Shown: piece by piece, positions 53,714 to 62,553 of the stretch | Position numbering within the stretch: the first letter of the stretch is position 1 | How the letters are laid out: the number at the start of each line of letters is the position of its first letter | Assembly (NCBI RefSeq): GCF_005049045.1 | Contig: NZ_SUPK01000009.1 | Location: 62,001-126,000 of the forward strand | Length of the DNA: 64,000 nucleotides | Direction of reading: 5' to 3' | DNA from: Cohnella pontilimi | GTDB lineage: Bacteria > Bacillota > Bacilli > Paenibacillales > Paenibacillaceae | Made by a program: the position numbers and the translations under genes | Notes under the pieces: model-generated | Database searches by the model: none | What the model saw: the letters and a program-made list of their open reading frames with translations, nothing else | What the model was told of the DNA's origin: nothing

Positions 53714-55471
53714 TTAACCCTCCTTCTTCTTGTTGCTGGAGTAGTCGCGAATCCGCGGCTTGATCAGAGAGACGTCGACATCCTCATAGGAGATTTGCGG
53801 CCCCTCCGACGTCCACTTCGCTTTCGTCGTTTTGAGGAACTCTTCGTCGTTGCGGTCCGGGAATTCCGGCTTGTAGTGCGCGCCGCGGCTTTCGTTCCGC
53901 ATCAGTGCTCCGACCGTCATCGCCTCGGCAAGCTCGAGCATGTTCCACAATTGGCGGGTAAAGGCCACTCCGGCGTTGTTCCAGCGCGCCGTGTCATTGA
54001 TGTTGATCTTTTGGTAGCGCTGCTTCAGCTCTTTAATTTTGTTGACCGTCTGCTGCAGCTTGTCGTTGTAGCGAACGACGGTCATGTTGTTCGTCATCCA
54101 CTCGCCGAGTTCCTTATGCAGGACATAAGCATTCTCGGTGCCGTCCATGGCGAGAACGGATTCGTATTTGCCGGTTTGGCGCTTGCTTTCGCGTTCGAAC
54201 ACGTTCTCCGAAACGTCCTCGGCCGACTTTTTCAAGCCTTTGATATATTCGATCGCTTTCGGCCCTGTCACCATGCCGCCGTAAATGGCGGACAGCAGCG
54301 AGTTGGCCCCCAGCCGGTTCGCGCCGTGATACTGGTATTCGCATTCGCCGCAGGCGAACAAGCCCGGGATGTTGGTCATCTGGTTGTAATCGACCCACAT
54401 GCCGCCCATGGAGTAATGCACGGCAGGGAAAATTTTCATCGGAATTTTCCGCGGATCGTCGCCCATGAACTTTTCGTAAATCTCGATGATACCGCCGAGC
54501 TTCACGTCCAGTTCCTTCGGATCCTTGTGCGAAAGGTCGAGGTACACCATGTTCTCGCCGTTAATGCCGAGCTTCTGGTCGACGCATACGCTGAAAATCT
54601 CGCGTGTCGCAATGTCGCGGGGAACCAGGTTGCCGTATGCCGGGTATTTCTCTTCGAGGAAATACCACGGCTTGCCATCTTTGTAAGTCCAGATCCGGCC
54701 GCCTTCGCCGCGGGCGGATTCGCTCATCAGACGCAGCTTATCGTCGCCGGGAATGGCCGTCGGGTGAATTTGGATGAATTCCCCGTTCGCGTAATAAACG
54801 CCTTGCTGGTACACGGCGCTGGCTGCCGTTCCGGTGTTGATGACGGAGTTCGTCGTTTTGCCGAAAATGATACCGGGGCCGCCCGTGGCCAGAATAACCG
54901 CATCGGCTTTGAACGTTTTGACTTCCATTGAACGGAGGTTCTGTGCGGTAATTCCGCGGCATACCCCGTCATCGTCAATCACGACGGACAGAAATTCCCA
55001 ATGTTCAAACTTCTCAACGAGTCCCGCGGCTTCCCAGCGGCGTACTTGCTCGTCCAACGCGTAGAGCAGCTGCTGGCCGGTCGTTGCGCCCGCGAATGCC
55101 GTGCGGTGATATTGCGTGCCGCCGAAACGGCGGAAGTCGAGCAGGCCTTCCGGTGTGCGGTTAAACATAACGCCCATACGGTCCATCAAGTGAATGATGC
55201 CCGGTGCAGCTTCGCACATGGCCTTAACTTGCGGCTGGTTCGCCAGGAAGTCGCCGCCGTATACCGTATCGTCAAAGTGCTCCCAAGGAGAATCGCCTTC
55301 GCCCTTCGTATTCACCGCGCCGTTGATGCCGCCTTGGGCACATACGGAGTGGGAACGTTTCACCGGTACAACCGAGAACAGATCGACGTTCATCCCGGCT
55401 TCCCCGGCTTTCACGGTTGCCATGAGACCGGCCAAACCGCCGCCGACGACAATGATTTTATTTTTTGCCAT
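53714..55471 (-). CDS. sdhA: Succinate dehydrogenase flavoprotein subunit
   Basis: Oxidises succinate to fumarate with covalently bound FAD in the citric acid cycle. 585 residues. Seen: dinucleotide fold VVGGGLAGLMATVKAGEAG at the start, the FAD-linking His in VKRSHSVCAQGGINGA near residue 40, HPTAIPGDDKLRL and SARGEGGRIW in the active site (with the catalytic Arg near 280-290), and HRLGANSLL-type NRLGANSLL near 390. GGGGGG lies before the ATG, 15 bases after sdhC. Confidence 0.97.
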   Translation of the reverse strand: MAKNKIIVVGGGLAGLMATVKAGEAGMNVDLFSVVPVKRSHSVCAQGGINGAVNTKGEGDSPWEHFDDTVYGGDFLANQPQVKAMCEAAPGIIHLMDRMGVMFNRTPEGLLDFRRFGGTQYHRTAFAGATTGQQLLYALDEQVRRWEAAGLVEKFEHWEFLSVVIDDDGVCRGITAQNLRSMEVKTFKADAVILATGGPGIIFGKTTNSVINTGTAASAVYQQGVYYANGEFIQIHPTAIPGDDKLRLMSESARGEGGRIWTYKDGKPWYFLEEKYPAYGNLVPRDIATREIFSVCVDQKLGINGENMVYLDLSHKDPKELDVKLGGIIEIYEKFMGDDPRKIPMKIFPAVHYSMGGMWVDYNQMTNIPGLFACGECEYQYHGANRLGANSLLSAIYGGMVTGPKAIEYIKGLKKSAEDVSENVFERESKRQTGKYESVLAMDGTENAYVLHKELGEWMTNNMTVVRYNDKLQQTVNKIKELKQRYQKININDTARWNNAGVAFTRQLWNMLELAEAMTVGALMRNESRGAHYKPEFPDRNDEEFLKTTKAKWTSEGPQISYEDVDVSLIKPRIRDYSSNKKKEG

Positions 55472-55486
55472 GATGCCTTACCCCCC

Positions 55487-56155
55487 TTAACCGAACATGA
55501 CCGGGCTGAATGCTGCCGCAGCCGAAGCGAATTCGTCGCTGCGGAATGCAAAGAGAGACAGCAGGAACAGCACGGACACGATAACGAAAATGCCCATACA
55601 AATGTTCGAGGAAATGCGCTGAGCCCGCGGGCCCACCGTGATTCCCCAACTGACGAGAAACGCCCAAAGACCGTTGGAAAAATGGAATACGGCCGCGATG
55701 ACCGCGATGAAATAAATCACAAAATAGACGGGGTTGCTTACGATCCCGTTCATGTGATTTCCGAGCTCCTCATACGTCGTGTTCCCCAAAGCTACTTGAA
55801 CGCGGGTGTTCCAAACGTGCCAGAACACGAAAATAAAGGTAATGACCCCGGTAATCCGCTGCAGTGCGAACGCCCAGTTGCGCCCGTAACTGAATCGGCC
55901 CGTGTTGTAGTTCGACTGGTACGCGATGTAAAGTCCGTACACTCCGTGGAACAGGATGGGCAGCCAAATAATGAATAGTTCGAGGAAAAAGACGAGCGGC
56001 AGCTTATGGATGCCGTGGACGGCGTCCACAAACCCCTGTTGCCCTCCCTCGAATGCGGCATAGTTCGTCAGGGCGTGTTCAATGAAAAAAAGCCCCAGCG
56101 GAATTACCCCGAGCAGCGAGTGCAGTTTGCGCGGCAAGTACGAATTTCCACTCAT
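55487..56155 (-). CDS. sdhC: Succinate dehydrogenase cytochrome b558 subunit
   Basis: Membrane anchor with two haems that passes electrons to menaquinone. 222 residues from ATG 56155 (GGAGAT ten bases upstream; an earlier start at 56218 lacks support). Five hydrophobic helices, with haem-binding histidines likely in LGLFFIEHALTNY, LFHGVYGLYIAY and FVFWHVWNTR, and HFSNGLWAFLVSWG. This five-helix form is the Bacillus type without a separate SdhD. First gene of the operon. Confidence 0.95.
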   Translation of the reverse strand: MSGNSYLPRKLHSLLGVIPLGLFFIEHALTNYAAFEGGQQGFVDAVHGIHKLPLVFFLELFIIWLPILFHGVYGLYIAYQSNYNTGRFSYGRNWAFALQRITGVITFIFVFWHVWNTRVQVALGNTTYEELGNHMNGIVSNPVYFVIYFIAVIAAVFHFSNGLWAFLVSWGITVGPRAQRISSNICMGIFVIVSVLFLLSLFAFRSDEFASAAAAFSPVMFG

Positions 56156-56331
56156 GTCGTTGAACGATCTCCTTTCGCGTCCGAACGGTTGACGCCTGCC
56201 CGGCAAATGCCGCCACAATCCGTCACCGTTTTGTCACCGCTTTATAGCTTACTCTTTTTTTGCTTATAATGGAATTGCTTATTTTTTATAAATTGTTATG
56301 ACGATTTTGCATATGATAAAGGTGGATCCCC

Positions 56332-57252
56332 ATGCTGGAAGATATGCGTTTTTTTGCCGCCATTGTAGAACATACTAGCCTGAACAAAGCCGCGGACAGA
56401 CTGAACGTTTCGCAGCCGGCCTTGTCCCGCCGCATCGCGAAACTCGAGTCCGAATTGGGCGTGCAGCTGTTCCGGCGTGTCGGCAAACGTCTGGAGCTCA
56501 CGGCCGCGGGGCAGCTCACTTATGATTTCGCCATCGAGCTTCGGCGATTCCACGGCGAATATTTGCAAAAGCTTAACGCCTTCAAATCCGAGGAAGCACC
56601 GGTATTGACCATTGGGGCCAGCCTCACCACCCTGCAGACGACGCTGCCCGATTGGATCAAGGCGATGACCGAAAAGCATCCGAATCTGGAGATCAAGGTC
56701 GTCACCGGCAAAACCCACGAAATCGCGTCGCTCGTGAAGGAACGCAAGGTCGATTTCGGTCTTGTGGCGTCGGCGGTAGACGATGATGCTTCCATTACAA
56801 GTTTACCACTATTCGAAGATCATCTCATGCTCGTGCTCCCCAAAGCTTCATTTATTTTGGAGAAATCGCAGCTGGAGATGTCGGATTTGAACGGTCTGCC
56901 GATGATCCTGTTCGCTCCGGGCACGTGGTACCGCACGCTGACCGACGAGCTGTTTCGCCGTCATGGTGTAAAACCGGACGTGCAGATGGAAATCGACTCT
57001 TTCGAGGCGATCGTGCGGTTAATGTCGGCTTGCCGCGCCGGCACGCTGCTGCCTAAATCGTATGTCCGCCCTCAGCTGCTGGCCGATAACGATCTGTACG
57101 TCGTGCGCGTGCGGGATTTGGAGCAAACGAAGCGAACGACATCGCTCATCCATGGAGATCCCGCATGGTTAACGCCTCCAATCCGTTACCTGATTGAGGA
57201 AACGACGGCCCATTTCGCCCGCGGCGCCCACCTCCCGAAAGAGCCGTCGTGA
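56332..57252 (+). CDS. LysR-family regulator, possibly of the sdh operon
   Basis: 306 residues: N-terminal wHTH (FFAAIVEHTSLNKAADRL, VSQPALSRRIAKLESELG) and an effector domain (about 90-295). It is divergent from sdhCAB across a 176-base gap, the position in which many Bacillales carry a LysR gene next to citric acid cycle genes. In B. subtilis the LysR protein CcpC senses citrate and controls cycle genes; similarity to CcpC is a possibility, not shown. AAAGGTGG lies before the ATG. Confidence 0.88.
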   Translation: MLEDMRFFAAIVEHTSLNKAADRLNVSQPALSRRIAKLESELGVQLFRRVGKRLELTAAGQLTYDFAIELRRFHGEYLQKLNAFKSEEAPVLTIGASLTTLQTTLPDWIKAMTEKHPNLEIKVVTGKTHEIASLVKERKVDFGLVASAVDDDASITSLPLFEDHLMLVLPKASFILEKSQLEMSDLNGLPMILFAPGTWYRTLTDELFRRHGVKPDVQMEIDSFEAIVRLMSACRAGTLLPKSYVRPQLLADNDLYVVRVRDLEQTKRTTSLIHGDPAWLTPPIRYLIEETTAHFARGAHLPKEPS

Positions 57253-57334
57253 CGCGGCTTTTCGGCTTCATGGCAGGAGTTACCGGTAGGATTGACCGGA
57301 AGGTCTATGTTATCCTCAGTAGCGACACAAAATC

Positions 57335-57462
57335 GGCCAAAACCCGAAAGGGTGCGGGGGAACCGCAACACCGTGCGGCAGTGCCGCCACTTGGGGTGAA
57401 TCGCAGAGCAGCTTTGCGTAGGGTTGAACTCCCAGCCCGAACCCGACAACTAACCTCGCCGG
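57335..57462 (+). ncRNA. c-di-AMP riboswitch (ydaO/yuaA type)
   Basis: Leader RNA with the marks of this class: GGGGGAACC, GGGGTGAATCGCAG, GTAGGGTTGAACTCCCAGCCCG and AACCCGACAACTAACCTCG. It ends 21 bases before the start of the LysM/3D gene. In the known cases c-di-AMP binding shuts expression off, by terminator formation; here a separate terminator was not clearly seen, so control could be at the ribosome site. Confidence 0.9.
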
Positions 57463-57483
57463 CCTCTATAAGGAGGAAGTTTA

Positions 57484-58101
57484 ATGAACCGACTCAATTG
57501 GAAAAAGGCGGGACTCCGTGCCGCCGCATTCGCCCTCGGAGGCGCGCTGCTTCTCCCCGGATTGACCGCCCATGCAGCCGCAGCCAACTACACCGCAACC
57601 GACAGCGACACCTTTTGGAAGCTGTCCAAGAAGTTTAACATCCCTCTGAACACATTGATGGCGGCCAACCCGAAGGTGAACCCGTATAACATTTACGCGG
57701 GTCTCAAATTAACCATCCCTTCCGGTTCTGTGAAAGTGCAAGCCGCGCAAACCGTGACGACGATGAAGGGAGAGTCGCTGGCTTACAAGAAAGTGCTGCA
57801 AGTGAAAGCCAGCGCTTACTCCGCCTCGGTCGCGGAAAATGCCTGGGGTCCTGTGGATTACTTCGGAAAACCGCTCAAACTGGGCACCATTGCTGTGGAT
57901 CCGAAAATTATCCCGCTCGGCTCCAAAGTGTATATCACGGGTTACGATTTTAATGGCCTGCCGAAAGGCGGCATGATCGCGACGGCGACGGACTCCGGCA
58001 GCGCGATCAAAGGCAACCGGATCGACATATTCATCCCGGGCTCCCGCTCTTACGTGTCGAAGTTCGGTATGCAGAATGTGAAGGTCTACGTATTGAAATA
58101 A
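57484..58101 (+). CDS. LysM and 3D-domain cell-wall protein
   Basis: 205 residues, secreted: signal peptide (about 1-32, THAAAA), one LysM wall-binding repeat (about 36-78: YTATDSDTFWKLSKKFNIPL), and a C-terminal 3D domain (about 105-204) with the three conserved Asp of this RpfB/MltA-like fold, seen in VDPKIIPLGSKVYI, TATDSGSAIKGNRIDIF. The fold is linked to lytic transglycosylase activity. AAGGAGG precedes the ATG. Control by a c-di-AMP riboswitch is well known for such wall hydrolases and links turgor and wall cutting. Confidence 0.92.
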   Translation: MNRLNWKKAGLRAAAFALGGALLLPGLTAHAAAANYTATDSDTFWKLSKKFNIPLNTLMAANPKVNPYNIYAGLKLTIPSGSVKVQAAQTVTTMKGESLAYKKVLQVKASAYSASVAENAWGPVDYFGKPLKLGTIAVDPKIIPLGSKVYITGYDFNGLPKGGMIATATDSGSAIKGNRIDIFIPGSRSYVSKFGMQNVKVYVLK

Positions 58102-58125
58102 CCCGCATCCCTCCAATTGAACACG

Positions 58126-58156
58126 AAAAAGCTCCCCGGCGGGGAGCTTTTTTCCT
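58126..58156. terminator. Bidirectional terminator after the 3D gene
   Basis: AAAAAGCTCCCCG / CGGGGAGCTTTTTT stem with T-runs both ways, between convergent genes. Confidence 0.92.
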
Positions 58157-58179
58157 TTTTGCCTGAGGCCGCCCATCCG

Positions 58180-58962
58180 TCAAGGCAGCGGAATGTTCAG
58201 GTTATGCTGTTCCGGCACGTCCAGCAGTTCCGTTAACGTCACCAGCTCATAGCCGTTGTTCCGGAGCCAATCGATGATGCGGGGCAGCGCGTCCACCGTT
58301 CCGGACAAGTTTTGTCCCGCTCCACCTCCCGCATGCATCAGAACGACCGAGCCCGGACGAACCGTACGGGTAACGTTGCGGTAAATTTTGTTGCCGGTCA
58401 ACTGTTTCCAGTCATACGAATCTACATCCCAATTGACGACCGTGTATCTTTCTTTCTTGGCCCACTTCACCTGATCCTGCAATATTTCCCCGTAAGGCGG
58501 CCGGATAAGACGGGGCTTAAAGCCGACGACATTCAGAAGCAGCGTCTCGGTTCGCCGGATTTGCTCCTGCATTTTGCCGAGAGGCAGCTTCGAGAAATCG
58601 GGATGAAAGTAAGAATGATTGCCGATCACGTGTCCTTCCCGATGAATTCTTTTCACGAGGCCGGGATGTTTCTTCGTCCGGGAACCGACGACAAAAAAGG
58701 TGGCACGCACTTTTTTCTTCTTTAAAATGTCCAGTACTTTCGGCGTGTAGCGGGGGTCAGGCACGTCATCGAAGGTCAGTGCGACCTTCCGCGTCTCCCG
58801 GGTGGCGGACAGCACGAAGACGCCATGATAGCGGCGCTGAAGCTCCGACCAAGGCATTTTGTCCGGCTTGCCGGCTGCCTGTTTTTCGAATGCGGACAAA
58901 AACAAAAGAGTGACGGCGCCCGTAAGCGACATCGCCACTCTCAACCAACGAGAGCTTGCCAT
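58180..58962 (-). CDS. Exported polysaccharide deacetylase
   Basis: 260 residues (ATG 58962; a GTG three codons earlier is possible). Signal-like N-terminus (about 8-27), then a carbohydrate esterase 4 domain: LTFDDVPDPRYTPK (catalytic DD), GNHSYFHPDFSKL (metal His), RPPYGEI, and LMHAGGGAGQNLSGT with the late His. It is likely to modify peptidoglycan or another wall polymer. It converges on the LysM/3D gene, another wall enzyme. The third such esterase in this window. Confidence 0.9.
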   Translation of the reverse strand: MASSRWLRVAMSLTGAVTLLFLSAFEKQAAGKPDKMPWSELQRRYHGVFVLSATRETRKVALTFDDVPDPRYTPKVLDILKKKKVRATFFVVGSRTKKHPGLVKRIHREGHVIGNHSYFHPDFSKLPLGKMQEQIRRTETLLLNVVGFKPRLIRPPYGEILQDQVKWAKKERYTVVNWDVDSYDWKQLTGNKIYRNVTRTVRPGSVVLMHAGGGAGQNLSGTVDALPRIIDWLRNNGYELVTLTELLDVPEQHNLNIPLP

Positions 58963-59032
58963 CCTGTCCACCCTTGGAAAAAGAATTCCCTAGACTGCTC
59001 TCTTTAGCTTAGGCTTGTACCCTCCGCTTCAT

Positions 59033-60271
59033 TCAGGAAGCAGAGGGTTTTTCCTCCAACCCGAGCCGTCTAGCCAGCCAAGCCGTCGTGCTTGCCTGCA
59101 CCAGGATCGTGAACACGATGGCCATGAACACGACCGCGGATAACCGGTCGGCGCCGGCTATGCCCGTCGCGACGATCATGCCGGAGAGCGCCGCCGGGAT
59201 GACCCCGGTCTCCCTCACCCAGCACATGAACAGCAGTTCCCGCGAGGACCAGCGGGTTCTGACGTCCGGCAAGGCGGAGGCGTAAACCGCCAACGGACGC
59301 GCGATAAAGACGAGTGTCAGCACGACGGCCAGCGCCGGCCACAAATATTCGCGCAGCAGCGCGAAGTTCACCTGACTGCCGAGCAGCACGAAAATAAACA
59401 TGCGCATAATGACAGCCGCATGGTCGGCCACGTGGCCCATCTCTTCCTGTTTTTCCTCCATGGACAGCCCGAACTGGCTTGCATTTCCCCATACGACACC
59501 CGCGGTGAAGGTGGCCATCAGTCCGCTGACGTGAAACGCTTCCCCGAGCACGTAAGAGCCGATGGCCACAAAAAGCATCGTCAGCGAGGCGTAATCGCGG
59601 AAAAAACCCCATTTGGGATGCGCCGCAAGATAGGCCAAGACCGCCGACACAACTGCGCCGACGGCCAGCCCGCCCACCGCCGTCTTGATGAAATCCCATG
59701 AAATATGCCCGATGTCCAGCGTCCCGCCGCCGGTCAATACGGCAAGAAGAGAGAATGTCAAAATGGAGCCGGTTGCGTCGTTAAAAGCGGACTCGCTCTC
59801 CACCGTTTCGCGCAGCCGGGTCCGGACTTTCACCTGCCGGAACACCGGAATGATGGTCGCCGGATCCGTCGAAGATATCACCGCACCGATCAGCAGTGCC
59901 GTCGTCCAATCCAGTCCGAACGCCAGTTTCGCGGCGAATCCCGCTATTCCGGCGGTGACCAATACGCCCACAATACTCAGCAAAGTAATGGTGAGACCGA
60001 CCTGTTTCAGACCGTGCCACCGTATGTTGCGTCCGCCGTCGAACAAAATCAGCGCCGATCCGACCGCGAGAATGAGCTGGTTCGTCAAGGAGCCGCTCGT
60101 CTCCGATATCCAATGTAAACCCGAGCCCAGCAGCATGCCGGCCGCGATGAACAACACGACATCGGGCAAACGCAGCCATGCAGCGATCCTTCCGGACAGA
60201 ATGCCAGCTCCCAGAACCAACAAAACCAATAAAAGCAAATGATGTACGATTTCTGTTGTCGTCTGTTCCAT
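59033..60271 (-). CDS. CPA1-family cation:proton antiporter
   Basis: 412 residues with about 12 membrane segments. Seen: LRLPDVVLFIAAGMLLG, LILFDGGRNIRWHGLK, and the ion-binding AVISSTDPATIIPVFRQ (Thr-Asp of the NhaP type) with ESAFNDATGSILTF (ND motif). It resembles NhaP2/CvrA-type antiporters, which exchange Na+ or K+ for H+, but has no C-terminal regulatory domain. It ends at EEKPSAS. GGGGAG lies upstream at a somewhat long spacing. Close to potassium uptake genes, so it may be a K+ or Na+ exporter. Confidence 0.85.
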   Translation of the reverse strand: MEQTTTEIVHHLLLLVLLVLGAGILSGRIAAWLRLPDVVLFIAAGMLLGSGLHWISETSGSLTNQLILAVGSALILFDGGRNIRWHGLKQVGLTITLLSIVGVLVTAGIAGFAAKLAFGLDWTTALLIGAVISSTDPATIIPVFRQVKVRTRLRETVESESAFNDATGSILTFSLLAVLTGGGTLDIGHISWDFIKTAVGGLAVGAVVSAVLAYLAAHPKWGFFRDYASLTMLFVAIGSYVLGEAFHVSGLMATFTAGVVWGNASQFGLSMEEKQEEMGHVADHAAVIMRMFIFVLLGSQVNFALLREYLWPALAVVLTLVFIARPLAVYASALPDVRTRWSSRELLFMCWVRETGVIPAALSGMIVATGIAGADRLSAVVFMAIVFTILVQASTTAWLARRLGLEEKPSAS

Positions 60272-60393
60272 TTTAAGAATGACTCCCCGCGAACGAAGTA
60301 TATTATTGTCTCACAATATATCCCACAGTATATAAGAACATTAACCGATCATACAACGACAACGACAGCGACAGCGCCACTCTTGAGGGTCCG

Positions 60394-61674
60394 TTACATC
60401 AGATACCTGAAATAAATATAAATATTGGCGAAGACAATCGACAAAAGCATGAGCGGGAACCCGAATTTCAAAAATTTAAAGAACGGGATCGGATGCCCCT
60501 CTCTGCCGGCGACACCCGCCACGATGAGATTTGCGCTCGCGCCTACCAGCGTGCCGTTCCCTCCCAGACACGCTCCTAATGCCAGGCTCCACCATAATGG
60601 CTCTAAATTTTCTACCCCCATTCGGCCCATCTCCTGAATCATCGGAATCATGGTTGCCACAAACGGGATGTTATCGACAAATGCAGAGGCAATGGCGCTA
60701 AGCCATAGGATGAGCACGGATGCGGCAACCGGATCTCCCCCTGTCCATTCGATTGCGCGGGCGGCGAATTCGGCAATTACGCCCGTTTCAATCAATCCGG
60801 ATACCAGCACAAACAAGCCGACGAAGAAGAAGATGGTGGTCCATTCCACGCGAGCCAGCGCTTGTTCCATCATGTGCTCGCCCGTCAACAATAGAAGCAG
60901 AAAAGCACCCGCCAATGCGACAGTCGCGGATTCGAGATGAAGCGCCTGATGCAGGAAAAACCCTAGAATCGTTAAACCCAATACGGCCAGGCATTTGCGC
61001 AGCAGTTTAGGATTTTTGATCAGTTTTGCGGTGTCGATGTTCAATAATTCATGTTTGAGTTCCGTGGTCGTCTGCAGTTTATTTCGGTAAATGAGAATAA
61101 AGAGCGCCATGTAAACGATCAAAATAATTATCGCAATTGGAGCCAGGTTCTCTATAAACGCCATAAATGTCAGCTCCTTCACCGCGCTGCCGATCATAAT
61201 ATTCGGCGGATCTCCGATAAGCGTTGCGGTACCTCCGACGTTACATACGACGATCTGGGTCATCAGAAACGGAAGCGGACTGACCTTCAGCCTCCTCGTG
61301 ATGTCGAGGGTAACCGGCACCATGAGCAGTACCGTCGTCACATTGTCCAAAAAGGCCGAGCCGACCGCCGTGACCAGCGAAAGTGCGACAAGAATGCGCA
61401 CAGGCTCGCCTTTCGCTTTTTTCGCGGCTATTACGGCAATGGAAGTAAACAAGCCGGTTTCGGCGGTAATGCTGACGATGACCATCATGCCCACGAGTAA
61501 CCCCAGCGTGTTGAAATCGATATGATGCAGCGCAGTTTCTTGATCGACGATGCCCAGCAGGATCATCAGAATTCCGCCGATCATCGCCGTGATCGTCCGG
61601 TGGATTTTTTCCGAAATGATAAGTGCGTAAATGATCAAAAACAGGGCAATCGCCCAAATGGCTTGTTGTTCCAT
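60394..61674 (-). CDS. ArsB/NhaD-type permease
   Basis: 426 residues from ATG 61674 (GGGAGG five bases upstream; an earlier start at 61731 would run into the terminator). About 11 hydrophobic segments. Seen: SAFLDNVTTVLLMVPVTL, NVGGTATLIGDPPNIMIG, and SAFVDNIPFVATMIPMI with NGTLVGASANLIVAG, the duplicated DN/GDPPN motif pair of the ion transporter superfamily. Members carry anions, arsenite, sodium or citrate; substrate undefined here. Lies between KtrA and the antiporter, all on the minus strand. Confidence 0.88.
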   Translation of the reverse strand: MEQQAIWAIALFLIIYALIISEKIHRTITAMIGGILMILLGIVDQETALHHIDFNTLGLLVGMMVIVSITAETGLFTSIAVIAAKKAKGEPVRILVALSLVTAVGSAFLDNVTTVLLMVPVTLDITRRLKVSPLPFLMTQIVVCNVGGTATLIGDPPNIMIGSAVKELTFMAFIENLAPIAIIILIVYMALFILIYRNKLQTTTELKHELLNIDTAKLIKNPKLLRKCLAVLGLTILGFFLHQALHLESATVALAGAFLLLLLTGEHMMEQALARVEWTTIFFFVGLFVLVSGLIETGVIAEFAARAIEWTGGDPVAASVLILWLSAIASAFVDNIPFVATMIPMIQEMGRMGVENLEPLWWSLALGACLGGNGTLVGASANLIVAGVAGREGHPIPFFKFLKFGFPLMLLSIVFANIYIYFRYLM

Positions 61675-61728
61675 CCTGACCTCCCGTTTCACGCTTATCG
61701 TTCCAAACTGTAGAATCCCCGAAAAATA

Positions 61729-61755
61729 CAAAAAGAGCCCGCTGTTGGCAGGCTC
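61729..61755 (-). terminator. Intrinsic terminator of the ktr genes
   Basis: GAGCC / GGGCTC stem with an inner bulge and TTTTTGTATTTTT on the minus strand, between ktrA and the permease gene. Confidence 0.75.
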
Positions 61756-61830
61756 CTCCAGGTAACTCCGCTATGTTGTTTCGACCCATTATACAATGAG
61801 CATATAAATGCTGTAAACAAATTTGCCTGT

Positions 61831-62493
61831 CTAACGCTCGATCGACTCTTGAAACTCTTCTACCTGCCGATTCGTCCCGATGACGACCATTACGTCATCC
61901 TCTGTCAGCACGTCTTCCGCGACGGGCGCGATAATCATGCCTTTGGGCTTATTAATCGCCACCACGCTGCAGCCGAAACGGCCGCGAGAGTTGATATCGG
62001 AGAGCGTTTTGCCTGTAAGTTTCTTAGGAACGCCCAGCTCGGCGATCGTATAATTTTTGGACAGCTCGATGTAGTCCAGCAGATTCGGCGACACCAGCTG
62101 GTGAGCAACCCGGATGCCCATATCCCGCTCCGGATAGATGACGCGGTCCACGCCGATCTTCTCGAGCACCCGGCCGTGAAGCTCGGAGACCGCTTTGGCC
62201 ACCACTTTTTTGACCCCTAAGTCTTTCAGCAAGATGGCGGCCAGAATACTCGCCTGAATGTCATCACCTATCGCGATGATCCCGCAATCGAAATTGCGCA
62301 CGCCTATGGAGCGCAGCACTTCCTCCTCGGTTCCGTCCGCCGCGACGGCATGGGTAAGCACGCTGCTCATTTCATTCACTTTTTCTTCGTCGTGATCGAT
62401 CCCTAACACTTCGTAGCCGAGCTGGCTGAGCTCGCGGCCCAGACTGGATCCGAATCGGCCGAGGCCGATAATGGCAAACTGGTTCAATTTCAT
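61831..62493 (-). CDS. ktrA: Potassium uptake regulatory subunit KtrA/KtrC
   Basis: Cytosolic ring-forming protein that gates the KtrB channel. 220 residues: RCK_N domain (about 1-130) with nucleotide fold IIGLGRFGSSLGRELS near residue 8, GIDHDEEKV and DGTEEEVLRSIG, and RCK_C (about 135-220), where c-di-AMP binds in known KtrA proteins. ATP and ADP bind RCK_N. AAGGAG precedes the ATG; it lies 60 bases after ktrB. Whether it is KtrA or KtrC by lineage cannot be told; genomic pairing with ktrB favours KtrA. Confidence 0.92.
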   Translation of the reverse strand: MKLNQFAIIGLGRFGSSLGRELSQLGYEVLGIDHDEEKVNEMSSVLTHAVAADGTEEEVLRSIGVRNFDCGIIAIGDDIQASILAAILLKDLGVKKVVAKAVSELHGRVLEKIGVDRVIYPERDMGIRVAHQLVSPNLLDYIELSKNYTIAELGVPKKLTGKTLSDINSRGRFGCSVVAINKPKGMIIAPVAEDVLTEDDVMVVIGTNRQVEEFQESIER

Positions 62494-62553
62494 GCGAATA
62501 ATCCTTCTCCTTATACGGTCGCTTATGATGTCGAATAGCCGGCCGATACTCGG

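Noticed and set aside
52895-54931. A 678-codon open frame on the plus strand opposite sdhA and sdhB.
   Set aside because: It is antisense to two well-conserved genes, is rich in His, Arg and Phe as antisense frames are, and matches no family.
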